A stretch of 64,000 nucleotides of DNA, from positions 51,967-115,966 of the forward strand of contig JBAMDO010000184.1 of assembly GCA_037074765.1 (NCBI GenBank). Reading direction: 5' to 3'. Shown in pieces: positions 51,701 through 64,000 of this stretch. The stretch is from Mansonella perstans (taxonomy: Eukaryota; Nematoda; Chromadorea; Rhabditida; Onchocercidae). Position 1 is the first letter of the stretch, and each line of letters begins with the position of its first letter. Below the pieces are notes generated by a model. That model was given only the letters and a program-made list of their open reading frames with translations. It was not told where the DNA came from and made no database searches. Made by a program: the position numbers and the translations under genes.

Positions 51701-54700
51701 CTAATTTGGCTATTAATACTACTAACCTAGCTATTTCTGCTACTAACTTAACTATACTCTCGACAAAATTTTACAAAAGGTCATTCGCTTTTTTTTCATT
51801 GCCTAACTGTTATACTTACTCATTTAGTGGAAACTTTTAAAATTGGCATTTTTAAATTAACTTTTTTGAAATTTTACTTTTCTTTTGTAGAAAAGTTTGA
51901 CAGAAAAAAAAAGTCAGTCTTTTTATAAAGTCAAATGACATATGCAAAAAAAGGAAAAATTTGTAAAGTTGATTTCGAACGAAATTACCGGAAGTTTCAT
52001 TTTCTTTTTTGTTTTTTCAGTCTCTTTTTTATGTCGATGACCTAATGTTATGAAATGAGAAAGAATCGATTCGTATCAAAAATCAGTTGATTAAAAATCT
52101 TCTATGAAACTTCCATAATTAATTGAAATTTATCATTTAGAGGAAATAAAATTTATCAGTTGAAATTTAAAATAATTTGTTTAATTAGTTAAAAAAATAA
52201 TTTTAGTAAAAAAAATTACCCATCAAGATATATGAATGATATACTAATTAATGAAATGAACTTTGCATTAAAAATAATCGCATTAAATTTTATCGCATTA
52301 AACTAATTTTGCCGCATTAAATTCTATTGCATTAAATTTTATCGTAAATAATAATAAAATTTTTTTCAAATTCAAATATATTTCAATTAAAATATTTTTC
52401 CTTTCTTTTTTTTCCCCAAGATTTTCTCTTCGCAAAAAAAAGAAAAAAACGAAAACAATTGTTCATTTGAACAAACTGATACCAGTTATCTATCACCTTA
52501 AAATTGTAATACTTCACTTCCATGTTGCATCATTATCTATTTCATTATCAATCAGTCATTTACATTTCTAATAAATTTTTCCAAAATTTATTTCTAAACC
52601 AAATTTTAACTTTCTTTTTTTTCACCTTTGCGTATGTTTTTACATTTTCCATCATCACCAATATTTCCGGCCTATATTACGACTATTCCCGGATTTTTCA
52701 CGTGAGAAAAAATTGATGCAATAAAACAAATTTTTAAATCTTTTAAAAATTTATTATTGAATTAGAATTATATAATTAATCCGTTTTTTTCCGATTTAAG
52801 TAAATTTTTTTAAATCTGTAAACATCACTTCTCTTATCCGTTATTTTACAATTATCCTTTTTTGAAATTTTATTATTTATAGCATTAAAAAAGAAAAAGA
52901 ATTTCGAAATTGCATCATTGAAAGAAATCAATTAATTAATTTTCATCCTTTTTTTGCAACAATTTTCTATTTTACAAAAAAAAATATTGATTAAATTTCA
53001 ATTTCAATTTCTTCTTATTTTTTAAATTTGACAAAAATTATTATCAAATATATTTAATTGCAATTGTCATGAAATATTTTGTTTTAATTAAAATAAATTA
53101 AATTCAACAATAAATCAATCAATCGATTGAAACTACAAATGACATATCATCGTTTTACAGAGTTTTTGATCAATTGGAAATTATACAAATATTTCCTACC
53201 CTCTTACATGGTTTTTAGCAAATGCACTATTGGAAGTTGATCATTGCTATTTTCAAAAAAACAATTAACCTCTACAAAAAGTTTTTCTTGCACAAAATTA
53301 TTTGCCTAACTAGTTAGTTAGAAAATCAGGTAAAATGCAATCGATTTCTATCAATTGCAGGCTTTTCAAGACTTAATTTTCCTAATACTGCAATCGTTAA
53401 ATAATGTTATTAATATGAATTTTACAAAAACTGAAATTTTCAAAAAAAAAAAAGAAATTATTAGATATAAATTAAAGATGAAATAGAAAATGTTTTTTTT
53501 TCAAAATGAATGAAATGTGAATTTTTGTTTGCAAATTTACTTTTACCTAAAACTAATTGCTTGTGACAAACTGTACATATATATTAAATACACTAAAACA
53601 ATCACGTGACAGACATATGCCGGAAAAATACGTCCACACGCATTTGTCTGCAACGTGTTCTGTTCTTTTGTTACTTACAGTTATTGCTCAAATAATAAAC
53701 ATATGTTGGAGAAATACGGACGAGTATTATTTGTTGTGCATCATTAAATGATTAACTTTTTTTTTTATAAGACGTTTTGAATAAAAACGTCTTATATTTT
53801 AGATCAAATCTAAACAAAATGAACGGATCAGTATTATGATTTTTTGATATCCTTAGTAATACAGTCATCATACAAAAATTAATATATGATCTGATTGTTG
53901 CTGCTAATATTCATATTATAATTTTGAAAAAAAAATCAATATGAAATCAGAAAATTGATAAAAAAACAATTTTTCGAATAAATTCATTTCAGACCTAATT
54001 AAAATTATGCATCTATAGATGACAATTCTAATCGTATATCAGAAATGGTATTCCTCAAACGATTATTTTGAATAATTATTCCAATTTTCATCAATTAACC
54101 CCGAAAAGCCAAGAATCCCTTTCATCTAACTTAAATCTTTTCTGAAAAAGCGAAATTGAAAATAAATTTGTTAATATTTTTTAAAATCTTTTTCTACCTT
54201 TTACAATTAAATAAGAAATTTTGTTAGATCAAAGAAAATTGATTTCATTATAATTCTGTTACAAATGAACTCTGAGAGAATAGTTTTATTTGTTACAGAT
54301 GGAATCCGTTTTTAACATCTGTTCTGTAAGAAAAATAAACAAAAAAAAATTTAAACTTTTTGAAAAAGAAAATAATAAAATTTGAAAAATGATACTAAGG
54401 AATGAAATTGAAAATGATTGCTGATGCGATTAAATTAATTGCTTAATTGGCAAGCGGTAACATTTCATTAATCATCAAATTCAATTTCAAAAATACAATC
54501 AAGTCAATCAATTCATTTAGGATCAGTAAAATTGATTAAGATTTAATTTGAAATAAAATGAATGTTTTTTTTTTGTATACATGAAATTTCAAATATGCAA
54601 TCTATTTTGAATGTTTTAATAAAGACAAAAAAAATGAAAAAATCATTCTGACTAATTAATCAGTTGAATCTATTTTGCATATTATTATTTCAATTATTCT

Positions 54701-57700
54701 CATACTATCTTTTAATCAACCAATAAATCGACCAATCGATCAATCAAAAAAACAATCAGTCGATCAATCGGCTAATAAAACAATCAATCGATCAGTAAAT
54801 CGATCAATTAATCTAGCTAATCACTCTAAAATATAACGGACCAAAATGATTAAAATTGGTAAAAAAAATGCAAACATAAAATCATATTATTTCATATTTT
54901 ATTGTAAAAAAAAAGAGAGAAATGAAAGAATTAATACTTTTTAAGTTAAATTTATAACAAATTCATCCCAATTAATTAATTACAACTTTTTGTAAAAAAA
55001 AAATTAATAGAATTTTTTTTTTTTTTTTTAAATTCCCATTAATCATTTTTCAAATGCATATTAAATTGTGACAATATAGGCTAAATATTGAGTGAGAAGA
55101 AATTTGCATTTGCAGGATGTTATTTTATAGTATACATGACTCTTTTTTTTTTATAATATACTGTAAAATAAAAAAGCGAACATTTACTTTTCAAAATGAC
55201 GTTAGCATTAATTAATGGTAAAAAATTGTGTAATAGTGAAATATTTGAATTGATCTTTTGCAATTGACATTATTATGGTAATCAAGTGATTAATTATGCA
55301 AATTAGTGATAAATTATTAGTAATTGCATAAAATTTTAATTTTTTAATATTTTACTTAAAATGATTTAAAAAGTCTAAAACTGTACAAAATAAATTTTGT
55401 AAAAAAAAGGCAAATTAAATTTAAAAATTTTTTATTTGTTTTGATTCGTTCTTTTTTCCTTTTTTTTACCTTTTGAAAATAAATTAAAAGTGAAAACGGA
55501 AAAGTTTAAAATTGATCGATTCGTCGATCGACGATAGTTTGTTGTTGGTTGTTCGTTGTTCTATCATTGATATCAATGCACACATTATGATATTATCAGA
55601 AGAAAAAGAAGAAAACGAAGAAAGGTCAAAAACAAAATTAATATATCAAAGACAAAATAAAAGGACAAAAGAGTGCAAAAAAATAAATAAAATTTTTTTT
55701 TATGTCACTTTTCTCTCTCATTCTCTCTCTCTCTCTCTCTTTCTCCTCTTCGATCTCATCTTCCTCTCTCATCATTTTTTTACATATATTTTTACTGTTA
55801 AAATTATATAACTAAAATGAGTATTAAAATTTCTTTTTAAATAAAAAACAAATATTATGTTGGGAAAAAGTTTTTTATCTCGTGGCATAGTCGAATCTCA
55901 ACTTGGGTTTTATTGGAAAAATTAGATAAGGATACAAGTGATTAAGTAAATAAAGTAAAGAATTAATGAATGAATGTACGAAACTGTGAGTATACGAATG
56001 TACAAATGTACCAAAAAATGAAAGCCTCTAATTTGAGGATCGAGAGTCTATATATAGTTGTAGAGGAGGCGGGATTAATGGCTTAAGACAAAGGTCGTAA
56101 GGTCACAATGATAAAGGAGTTAGATTAATTATGGTTCACTGTGGATAAGTTACAACGGCGGTATCTTTGATGTGATACAGTAACAGAATGTGATTTACAC
56201 AGGCAAAAAATGTCACAACGAATGTTATAAGAAAATTACTAACTTATACTAAGAGCAGATCATTTTCCCGAATTCGGATTTTCCGACACATTAAATGTTT
56301 TCTTAATTTTTAATCAAAATAATAAATTAACATTCAGAAATGAATTATCTAATTAATTTTATACTTTCGATTTCAAAAATGAATTATTTAATTAATTTTA
56401 CACTATCGAAATTTTATATTAGCAAAGAATGACGAATGTTTTTTGAATTGCAAATAAATTACAAAAATAAGATTCCTTTTTTTTCTTTCTAAGTGATTTA
56501 TTTCTTTTGAAATAAAAAAAAAAGAAACAAAAACTAAAATTGCTCAATCATTCATCTAATATGATAATTTGATAAGGGAATGATGGATGCATGGAATTAC
56601 TTAATTGAAATTGGAAGAAAAAAAAAGCGCACTTAAATTTTAAATGTATTGCATTTAAAATTCAAAAAACTCACAACTGAAATTTGATATTCGAAAACAA
56701 AAATAAGAGTTGAAATGACAAACGATTATTTTAATTTTTGTATTATAATTTAATTGCACTAGTGCTATTTCTTCAAATGATAAATTGTAAATGTAATTAA
56801 TTTGAAATTTTCATTTCGATTGAATTATTACTTTTAATTAGCAATCGTTAAATTAATATCAAAAAAAAGGAAAAGAAAAAACTAACAGTCCATTGTTCAC
56901 CAATTTTATAATGTTTTCCTTTATGAATACATCCAACTGAGCACATTTGTATGGAACCATCATATTTCTTCAAACACTGATAACTGCAAAAAATAAAAAG
57001 CACGATGTTAATCAACTAATTAATTAATTAACTAACCATGTGTCCATCAATAATTAAGCATTCTATTGATCATTTTCAGATATTAAAAAAAAGAAATCGA
57101 AATGCATCCGTTACTTTCAACCATTTAATTAATGAAGTAGTGTTTTTAATTTTTAATTAAATTTAACAATTTGTTTTGATAATTGATAAAATACGATAAA
57201 TTGCACTTGTACTATTTTTGAAATGTTTAATTGTACGTTAAAATAAACCAATTGCAATAATGATGACCAGCAGGGAAAATTATTTGCACAGGAAATGAAA
57301 TTGAAATTTTCAATTACATTTTTTTTCATTTTCTGGATAAAGAGTCCAGAAAAAAACCCTTGTCAATTGAAATCAAAGATAAAAAAAATTATCACTAATT
57401 TACAGTTTATTGAAAATTCATTTTGTCTTTTTTCCTTTCTTTTCTTTTAACTTTTCTTTTTCATAACTTTTTTTCATAATCAAAAAAAAATTCTTTTTGA
57501 TTCGAAGGATTTGGATGAAATATGAGTAAATGCTAGGAAAAGTAAGTAATGAATGATTTTTTGTTTCAGATTAAATTGGAATTATATCAATGATTGATAG
57601 AAATATTTGTTTAAATTGTATATGTATTACTGATTTATAGAAATGCTTGTTAACAAGTTTATTAAATATTTAATTAAAAAAAAAAAAAAAACAAACGTGT

Positions 57701-59728
57701 ATTCGCCGTAATCGTACTTTTCATTAAGTGCAATTCGATGTGTTTTATTATGAGTAACACAACCACCAATTTCAATTCTCAAATATGGCCCATCAGTTTT
57801 ACATTTAAACCAGTACATATGCTGAAATTTTCATGTAGATTACTACAAATATTTTATTGAAATTTGATTTCTTATTGTACTTTTGTATATTTTATTTATC
57901 ATAAAGAAGAAATTTGCACCTGTCCCATATAAATTACAATAGGTACAGTATTACTTTTTACTCATTACAATAACTTTCTTTCCATTTGACTAAAATTTAT
58001 AATACTTTAATCTATGTCAGTGCATTAATAAAACTGTTTGTAAGATTGTTATTTTTATTAATTATTAAATAATTATGGATTAATTATATTCACCCTTAAT
58101 GTCTCGCAATGATTTATTTAAAAGAAAACAATGTGTATTGTAATTATATTGTGATTTGCAATTATCATAATTATCATCACTATAACTGTCATTTTTCGAA
58201 TTTTCTTTTTTCACATTACATTTTGCTTGAGACAGCTGCATACCTGCTCATCTTCCCATGTTTCACCAATTTTATACCGTTTATTCGATTTTGGTACACA
58301 TGCCGTAAATATAAAATTTAAATAACCATTTGGATCCAAAGTACATTTCATTTCATAACCATTTTCCACAAATTTATCACCAATATAAAGTTCTTTATCG
58401 TTTGATGCAAAACAACCTTTTGGTTGCAGTGCACCATTATTACATCTGTACCAATATTTCCCTAAAAATAGCAAAAAAAAGAATTTTTTTTGATTGCAGT
58501 GATCATTATTACATATGTACCAGTATTTCCTAAGAATAACAAAAAAAAAGAAAAGAATTCTTTCTTGGCTAAATAATTTCAATTTGATTACGATAAAGCT
58601 TATCAACATATGTTAATTGATAAGAGAGTTGTTTTTATTAAACGAATATTAAATGATTTGATTTAAAAAAAAATTGCTAGCAATTCTCAATTGATAAGAA
58701 GAAAATTTAAAACAAATGTTAATTGATAGGTAATTAATTTATTAACAATATATCAATTTGTTATTTTTGGAGGTTGAAAAAAAAACGAACTTCGCTAATT
58801 GTCCAATTACTTCACAGTAGATGATATTAAAATGACTAAATTCTTATCAATTTATGATAATAAATGATAAATAAGCTTTTGCATTATCAGAATATTTAAA
58901 TTCAAATAGAAATTAATTTCTGTGGGTATTAAAAATTATGTTGATAGCTGATAAAGTTTAGTGATAATAGATGAAATAATAGATGAACTTCTTCAAACAT
59001 TTTCACGAAAGTGCCTGTGACCCTTAACTGATAATCAGTTCAGTTACAATGTGTGTAATAAACCAATTAATAGTAATAAAAGTTGTATGGAAAATCATAA
59101 GAAAAAAGATAAAAAAGGGAATCAAGAAATGGTGATAAAAAGATTAACTTGTAATAGTTTGAATTTTTATTAAAAATTTAAAAAACTTTTATTATTTAAA
59201 AATGGTAGTTATAATTCAGTAATTTTGCTAATTAATTGCAAATTATATTCGAAAGTTTACAATTCCATGTTCCATTTACCTATATGGCCTTATATATCGC
59301 CTGATAATGATTTTAGGACATAAAAATAAGGACAAGAAAATAGGACATGAATGAAAAGTTAACTTATAATAATTTTAGTTATTCTAAAATAATTGAAAAA
59401 GTTTAAAAATTTTTTGTCGCTTGAAAATGATACTTATAAAAATTTAACAATTGCTAATTAACTTCATAATAATTTTAAATTCAATTTTATCAGTAAATAA
59501 GCAAATCAGAAATCAGTAGCTGAATAAGAAAACAAGCCAAAAAAAAGGAAAAAAACACAAACCTCGATTGATACGATCACCATGATTAAACCAACGAGCT
59601 GTTTGTCCATTACCAGATGACCAACATCGCCGTTTTTGAAATAATTTTTTTAATACATCATTTCCTGCACTTACTCTTTCTATTATCATCAACAGTGGAA
59701 AAATCCAGAAGTAGCCGTACCAGAACAT
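48796..59728 (-). CDS. Secreted protein of tandem Cys-rich modules
   Basis: Seven minus-strand exons agree in phase: 59563-59728 (ATG), 58244-58461, 57697-57821, 56887-56983, 50370-50596, 49575-49758 and 48796-48894 (TAA), giving about 371 residues. A signal peptide (MFWYGYFWIFPLLMIIERVS) is followed by repeated modules of the form W/Y-Y/F-x-C-K/N ... G-C ... Y-x-x-G-[D/E]. Examples are KYWYRCNNG...KGC, MYWFKCKTDG...GGC, YTYQCLKKYDG...VGC, YIYYCKIKNG...VGC and EQTCVLENGK...LGC. The C-terminal ~32 residues are not Cys-rich. No membrane segment follows the signal peptide, so secretion or a cuticle/extracellular place is inferred. I cannot name the family with confidence. One intron (50597-56886) is 6.3 kb; further module exons could hide there, but I found none. 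The small gap after 49575 could also be read through to a stop near 49533 instead of splicing. Confidence 0.75.
49183..49385. repeat. Two ~80-95-bp direct repeats in the last intron
   Basis: Each copy has GGAAATAAGAAG.AGGAAGAAA..CCG, a T-rich stretch, and TATTTC.GG.TT.TCATCATTTTTTAT. They lie at about 49183-49275 and 49315-49385. Confidence 0.65.
51149..51260. repeat. ~30-bp minisatellite, about four copies
   Basis: TTCAAGTTTATAATAATGATTTGA-like units repeat with substitutions. Confidence 0.7.
51588..51758. repeat. ~20-30-bp minisatellite (CTATTACTACTACTAACTTAG-like)
   Basis: About seven units built from TAGCTATTACTACTACTAA with variable numbers of ACT triplets. Confidence 0.75.
52265..52348. 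repeat. Short CGCATTAAATTTTAT repeat
   Basis: About five copies of GCATTAAA(T/C)T.TATC at intervals of 14-20 bp. Confidence 0.65.
53766..53796. repeat. Hairpin, 13-bp arms
   Basis: TATAAGACGTTTT (53766-53778) pairs with 53784-53796 around a 5-base loop. It lies about 15 bp after a small plus-strand ORF that I do not call a gene. Confidence 0.75.
54718..54812. repeat. AATCGATC-type tandem repeat
   Basis: Repeated AATCGATCAATC / CAATCGATCAG units with indels, about nine copies. Confidence 0.75.
55720..55745. repeat. CT microsatellite
   Basis: (TC)n tract followed by more C/T-rich sequence. Confidence 0.85.
55858..56288. mobile_element. Probable solo LTR of an LTR retrotransposon (BEL/Pao-like guess)
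   Basis: A 431-bp block starts TGTTGGGAAAA and ends TTTTCCGACA, a short imperfect inverted repeat with TG...CA ends. It is flanked by TATTA (55853-55857) and CATTA (56289-56293), a 5-bp duplication with one mismatch. Its base composition is less AT-biased than its surroundings, and it has a TATATATA box at 56049-56056 and an AATAAA. No gag/pol is adjacent, so it would be a recombined single LTR. The superfamily guess rests only on the terminal bases and 5-bp duplication. Confidence 0.5.
56329..56413. repeat. Tandem duplication of ~43 bp
   Basis: AAATGAATTATCTAATTAATTTTATACTTTCGA is repeated as AAATGAATTATTTAATTAATTTTACACTATCGA. Confidence 0.7.
58424..58559 (-). pseudogene. Tandem duplication of an intron-exon border in the Cys-module gene
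   Basis: Two ~68-bp copies adjoin: the functional exon start (58424-58490) and an upstream copy (58491-58559). The upstream copy repeats the T-rich acceptor and the start of the module (KYWYICNND in the same frame as the real KYWYRCNNG), then stops at the duplication edge. It has lost one G after its AG, so splicing there would shift the frame. It is best read as a dead partial exon. Confidence 0.65.
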
Positions 59729-62700
59729 GTTGAATTTGTTTTATGTTCAAGCAATCCGAATGGAAGAAAAATTGATGAATTTTTTGTTGAGGAACTAAAA
59801 TTTAAATAACGTAATTGAGATATAAGTCGGATAAAAATGTTAGTCAGAAAAAAAAAAAAGTGAAATAAATGATAGATCAAATTGTCGTATCGTTTTATAT
59901 TGGACGTTTTTTGATATTTGTCGAATGGTAATGAATAGACGAATGGAACCGTATGTGTCAATGCAAAAAATTTAAATAGAAGTAATTCATCTAATCTTGC
60001 AGTACGAAAAGAACATTTAGAAAATTTATTTTTCGCTTTTTAATTTTTTCTTTTCGTTCAAAAAATTTTCATCGAAAAAAAGAAAATTAAAAAAAGACTT
60101 AACAAGACAACAAAATCATTTCCGTTCTTTTTTTCTTTTTTTGAAACTGTAATTTCTCTCGTCTTTTCCGGGCAGTGATGCAGGATAAAAAAAAGGAAAT
60201 TAAAAAAGGCGGTGTCAAAAAATAATTGCCTAATAGAATTAGTGATGATAAAATGACGATGAGAAATGAAACCAAAAATGGTACTTTTTGAAATGAAACC
60301 AAAAATGGTATTTTTTGGAAATAAATTTGAAAACTGGTAATTATTTTACATACTTACCTATCAAACTTATTATAATAGCATTTACACTAAGCCTATGTAT
60401 AATATAAATATAATTTATAATTTACACCTAGCCTTTTTTTCAAGCTTATTTAATTTGAAAAAAGGAAAAAAAATTTTCTGGTAGTGCAAAAATTTTCTTA
60501 TACATATACAATAAACGCTTATAAAAACAGATTTATATAGATAAATTTAGTAAATTTAGTTTAAGGTTGAGATTGCAAATTTCAAAAATTTCGAAATTCA
60601 GGAACTTTAGTGGAAAAAATTTTTTTTAAATAAAAATTAATTCCATTAATAAAAATGTATTTTGAGCATACGCGCATACGTATGTAAGTGCAGGAGAAAA
60701 TGATAAAATGAAGATTTAGGATATATGCACCATTGTTAGCATAGCGCATACAATATAACGTATAATTTTTGAATTAAAACATTATTACAGTATTAGGTTA
60801 AGAAAGATTAATAGATATACGGTAGATGGGACATACAATAGTGATAGTTACTGTTATTTTTATTCGTTAAAATTGGAAATGCCTTTAAAAATATTCAAAA
60901 TTCAATTGCAGGCAGTAAACGATATTTGCAAAAGCGCTGCAAAGAAAAAAAATTAGCGATTTGCAACTTTGTAGCAAACTTACCTGTAGTACAAATAAAA
61001 TAATTGTGATTCTGACCCTACGGTATTCTTACACATTATTGTATGCCTGGTACGGTACTTATGTTGAGGAGAAAGGCTTATTCGGTTTGCTAGATTTAAT
61101 CGGTTTATAATTAATGTTAATTAAAGTTTCTTGTTTACCATAATTCTATGAAATGCAGTTTTTTTTTTTTTTTTTTTTTTTTTTATTTATGGCTTATATA
61201 TTATATCGAATAAGTTTTCGTCTTATTTTTCTTTCCTTGATATTATTTATTATCGGTTTTTAATGTTTAAAAAATCTTTTTCTAACCAATGACTATTTTA
61301 TGGAATTTTGTTTTCGGCAACTTAATTGAAAAAAAGACGTTTCAAAAAATAATAATAATAATAATGCATTTTATTAGGAAATTCTGTAAAGTAGTCACTG
61401 ATCAGGCTTACTTGTGCCTGCTTTTTTGTTCATATTTTGATACACTTTCGGAATCACCGATTAAAAATTGCTACTGTTTTTTTTTTTTTTTATTTAAAAT
61501 TTTTTTTTCGAACATTGAGAATAAAATAATTGTAGATTAAATAAATTTTAACATTTGTTAAAAAGTCGATGAGATAAGCATATTTGAGCCAATTAATTGG
61601 TGTCAATTAAAATTTCTGTCTTACTTTTTTATGCTATGAAAAATTAATGAGTCATATATTTTTATCGCGTTAGTTTTCTTTTCAGCTATTTTTTTGTCTT
61701 CGATACGATTTATTATGGATTTCATAAGTACAGTTGAGTTTAAATATATGGAAAACGATTTCACACTTTGTGTGTGCAATGTGACCTTCAGATGTAGCAC
61801 AGTTTTAGATGAATTAAAGATAGAAAGAAAAAAGCGACACAAAGAAAAAAGTACTTTGAGTGATTTTGTTAATTGCTGACAAAGCAAAACAAAAACGAAA
61901 GGACGATAAAATTTATTGTCGTTGTTTTATTTCATAAAATTGCTAATTGAAAAAGTTCTTATCAAAATAACAAGAAAAAAGAAAATCAATATGGGATAAT
62001 CATACCAGAAAAATTCATCAAGGTTATAGGTATTTATCTCGGAATATTTTTATATCGGAACTGTATATTAATATCGGAATATAATAATGTATTATTGGAA
62101 TATTTTGATAATAATGCATTTATATCGGAATGTTTTCACACCGGAATTATATATTTTTATCAGGAATATTTTTATAATGTATTTCTATCGGGATATTTTT
62201 TATTCCGGAACTATGTAATTTATATCGAAATATGTCAAATGTATTTATATCATAATACTTCACATTGAAAATGAAATATTTCCAAATTTAAAATTGAAAT
62301 AATCAAATGGTATATACGAATAAATTTTATTATTTCAATGAAAGAACAAGGAAGTAAAAAAAACAAATAAACAAACAAATAAATAAATAAACAATTTACA
62401 TTTATGTAAAAATTATAAAAAAATTGTTAAAAAAAATATAGAATTTTTTATTTCTCAATGACAAATAAAAATTAAATGACATTTTATAAAATTCAGTTAA
62501 TTGAAATTGAAATGGCAAAAAAAACTTTAATTGAATTTTAAGTTATTTCACTCTCTAAAAATTTTTTATTTCAATAATTTTTATTCTAAATAAAAAAATG
62601 ATGCATACTACTATTGAAATTTTATACGAAAATTTGTGCCGAAATGTTTCAAACATAATTAATAGTTATACAGATTTGTTTTGAACAAAAAAAAAAAAGA

Positions 62701-64000
62701 AAGCCGCCAGTTCTATCTTATCCATTTGTTTTTTTTCTCCCTTATTCGGTGCAGTCATTTGGTGATGCGATAATTTTTGTAAGAAACTTGTTTTGGTTCA
62801 AATTTATTCCGGAATTAAATCATTCATTCCATTCTATTTGCAAACATTCATCATATTAGTTTTGCAGTTTACTTTTTTTACACGACTATATAAATGAAAA
62901 TTTTAACGAATGTAAAAAAGTTTCTTTGGAATAAAATTTGAACTTAAATTTATTTGATTCAAATCAAACTTATGAATTGAAAATTTTTCTCAAATTGATT
63001 TAAAAATTTTTCAAACAACAGAATTTGTATTGAATATTAAAAAAAAAAAATTTTGAGTGAGAAAAATGCATACGAAGATGCACTTGTTAAGATCTATCAA
63101 TCAGTCACAAATGAATTTTTTTTAAAGTTTTTTTTTTGCTTTCTGTAATTATCACATTTTGTTCATAATTCGTATTCTGTTCAAAAATCATCTCAAATGA
63201 TTAAATCAAGTCAAATCAAATCGGTTCAAAGATTCAAAAAAATCACAAAAAAAAGAAAAAAAATAATGAAACCTGTCAATCAATGTTTTTTTACTGAAAA
63301 TAATGCCAAATTTTTTTAATAACAATTTTTATTGAATGAAAAAAAGAACGAGGATGAAATAGACCGAAGTAGAGGTAGAAGAAAAAAGATTTCAGTGATT
63401 TTTTTTTTTTTTGTAAAATTTTACTGAATGAATATTGTTACATATATAGCAGATGACATTTTAAAATTTTATTTGATGGTCGTGCACTTTTGTTTGTCAA
63501 AAGATAAATTTAAATTGCACGATTAAAAATATTCCAAATTAACCATAAAATATTTTTTTGTTAAAATCTTAACTTTTTTCAATCAGTTGATTATTATTAA
63601 ATTTTCTGGTGATGAAGCTAAATTTATAATTAATTAATGCATTTTTATTTGCATCATTTTATCAGCAACAATAATTTAACAACTTTAATCAGTAGAAAAT
63701 ATTGAATATAAAATGCAAATAAAATTGTCTCATTTTATTAATTATGATCAAAATAAATAAATAAATGACCAAATGTAATTTTTTTGTTAGAATTACAAAA
63801 AAAATGCAATAATTCATCTTAAAATGATAAATTTGAAGAGCCAAAAAAAAATTCGAATAAATACAACTGGTTCGGTTGATTTATTACCAATTTAAATAAT
63901 TGGGTTGAATGAATAATTAATTTTGAATAATATCATTAAATGGACAATTAATTTTGAATAATATCCAGCAGCTCCATTTAACTCAATCATTCATTCGTAT
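59729..64000. other. Right-hand interval with no supported gene
   Basis: It is the upstream flank of the secreted-protein gene. It holds AT-rich sequence, a 26-base T run (61159-61184), a degenerate tandem repeat near 62036-62260 and an AAAT/AAAC repeat near 62360-62395. A 54-codon plus-strand ORF at 61715-61879 is the only non-trivial frame and remains unproven. Confidence 0.5.
62036..62260. repeat. Degenerate minisatellite (TTTATATCGGAATATTTT-like)
   Basis: About eight copies of an ATATCGGAATATTTTTAT motif with variable spacers, some as TCCGGAACTAT variants. Confidence 0.7.

Larger units (their letters stand above)
50597..56886. other. 6.3-kb intron of the secreted-protein gene
   Basis: It carries several tandem repeats, a hairpin and a probable solo LTR, all listed separately. 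I searched it for further Cys-module exons with fitting phase (0 to 0) and found none. Confidence 0.5.

Noticed and set aside
53557..53751. 64-codon plus-strand ORF with a hydrophobic segment
   Set aside because: It lies in a minus-strand intron with no splice signals; internal short duplications suggest repeat-derived sequence.
55512..55811. 99-codon plus-strand ORF
   Set aside because: It is built from A-rich and CT-repeat sequence and has no supporting features.
59689..59961. 90-codon minus-strand ORF upstream of the secreted-protein ATG
   Set aside because: It overlaps the true first exon in another frame; composition is AT-driven.
1..64000. tRNA, rRNA, SL RNA or snRNA genes
   Set aside because: I looked for B-box-like GGTTCGAAT, the SL1 sequence and conserved rRNA cores and saw none; a covariance-model scan would be decisive.

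Overview
The window looks like nuclear DNA of a nematode, most likely a clade III / filarial-type worm. This is an inference from very high AT content, short exons split by many introns, TTTTCAG-type acceptors and GTAAGT-like donors. The best-recognised gene is also an RME-2-type yolk receptor. There are no bacterial operons, rRNA, tRNA or CRISPR features. Nearly all real exons are shorter than the simple ORFs around them, so I built gene models by matching reading frame and splice phase from exon to exon.

Layout, left to right. (1) 115-3091, + strand: the 3' five exons of an unrecognised protein; its first visible donor has AT instead of GT. (2) 3092-12656: a long gene-poor stretch of microsatellites, minisatellites, a perfect palindrome and hairpins. 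(3) 12657-21766, + strand: a complete 21-exon LDL-receptor family gene (yolk receptor, rme-2 type). (4) 23422-27127, - strand: a low-complexity Ser/Gln/Thr/Lys-rich protein whose last exon carries a coding GTT/GCA microsatellite. (5) 29560-32026 (perhaps to 32619), - strand: the C-terminal part of a tetraspanin. (6) 35046-41999, - strand: DNA ligase I with all catalytic motifs and a very short N-terminus. (7) 42824-46180, + strand: a RING-like zinc-finger protein, divergent from the ligase, with a GC-AG intron. (8) 48796-59728, - strand: a secreted protein of repeated Cys-rich modules, with a 6.3-kb intron that carries a probable solo LTR. (9) 59729-64000: gene-poor repeats.

The genes do not form one pathway. 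They are a yolk-uptake receptor, a replication/repair ligase, a membrane tetraspanin, a RING protein, a secreted Cys-rich protein and two unrecognised proteins. The items most worth checking are the possible targeting exon of the ligase, the multi-module secreted protein with its broken duplicated exon edge, the non-canonical splice sites, and the coding trinucleotide repeat. All gene models are conceptual and need RNA evidence.
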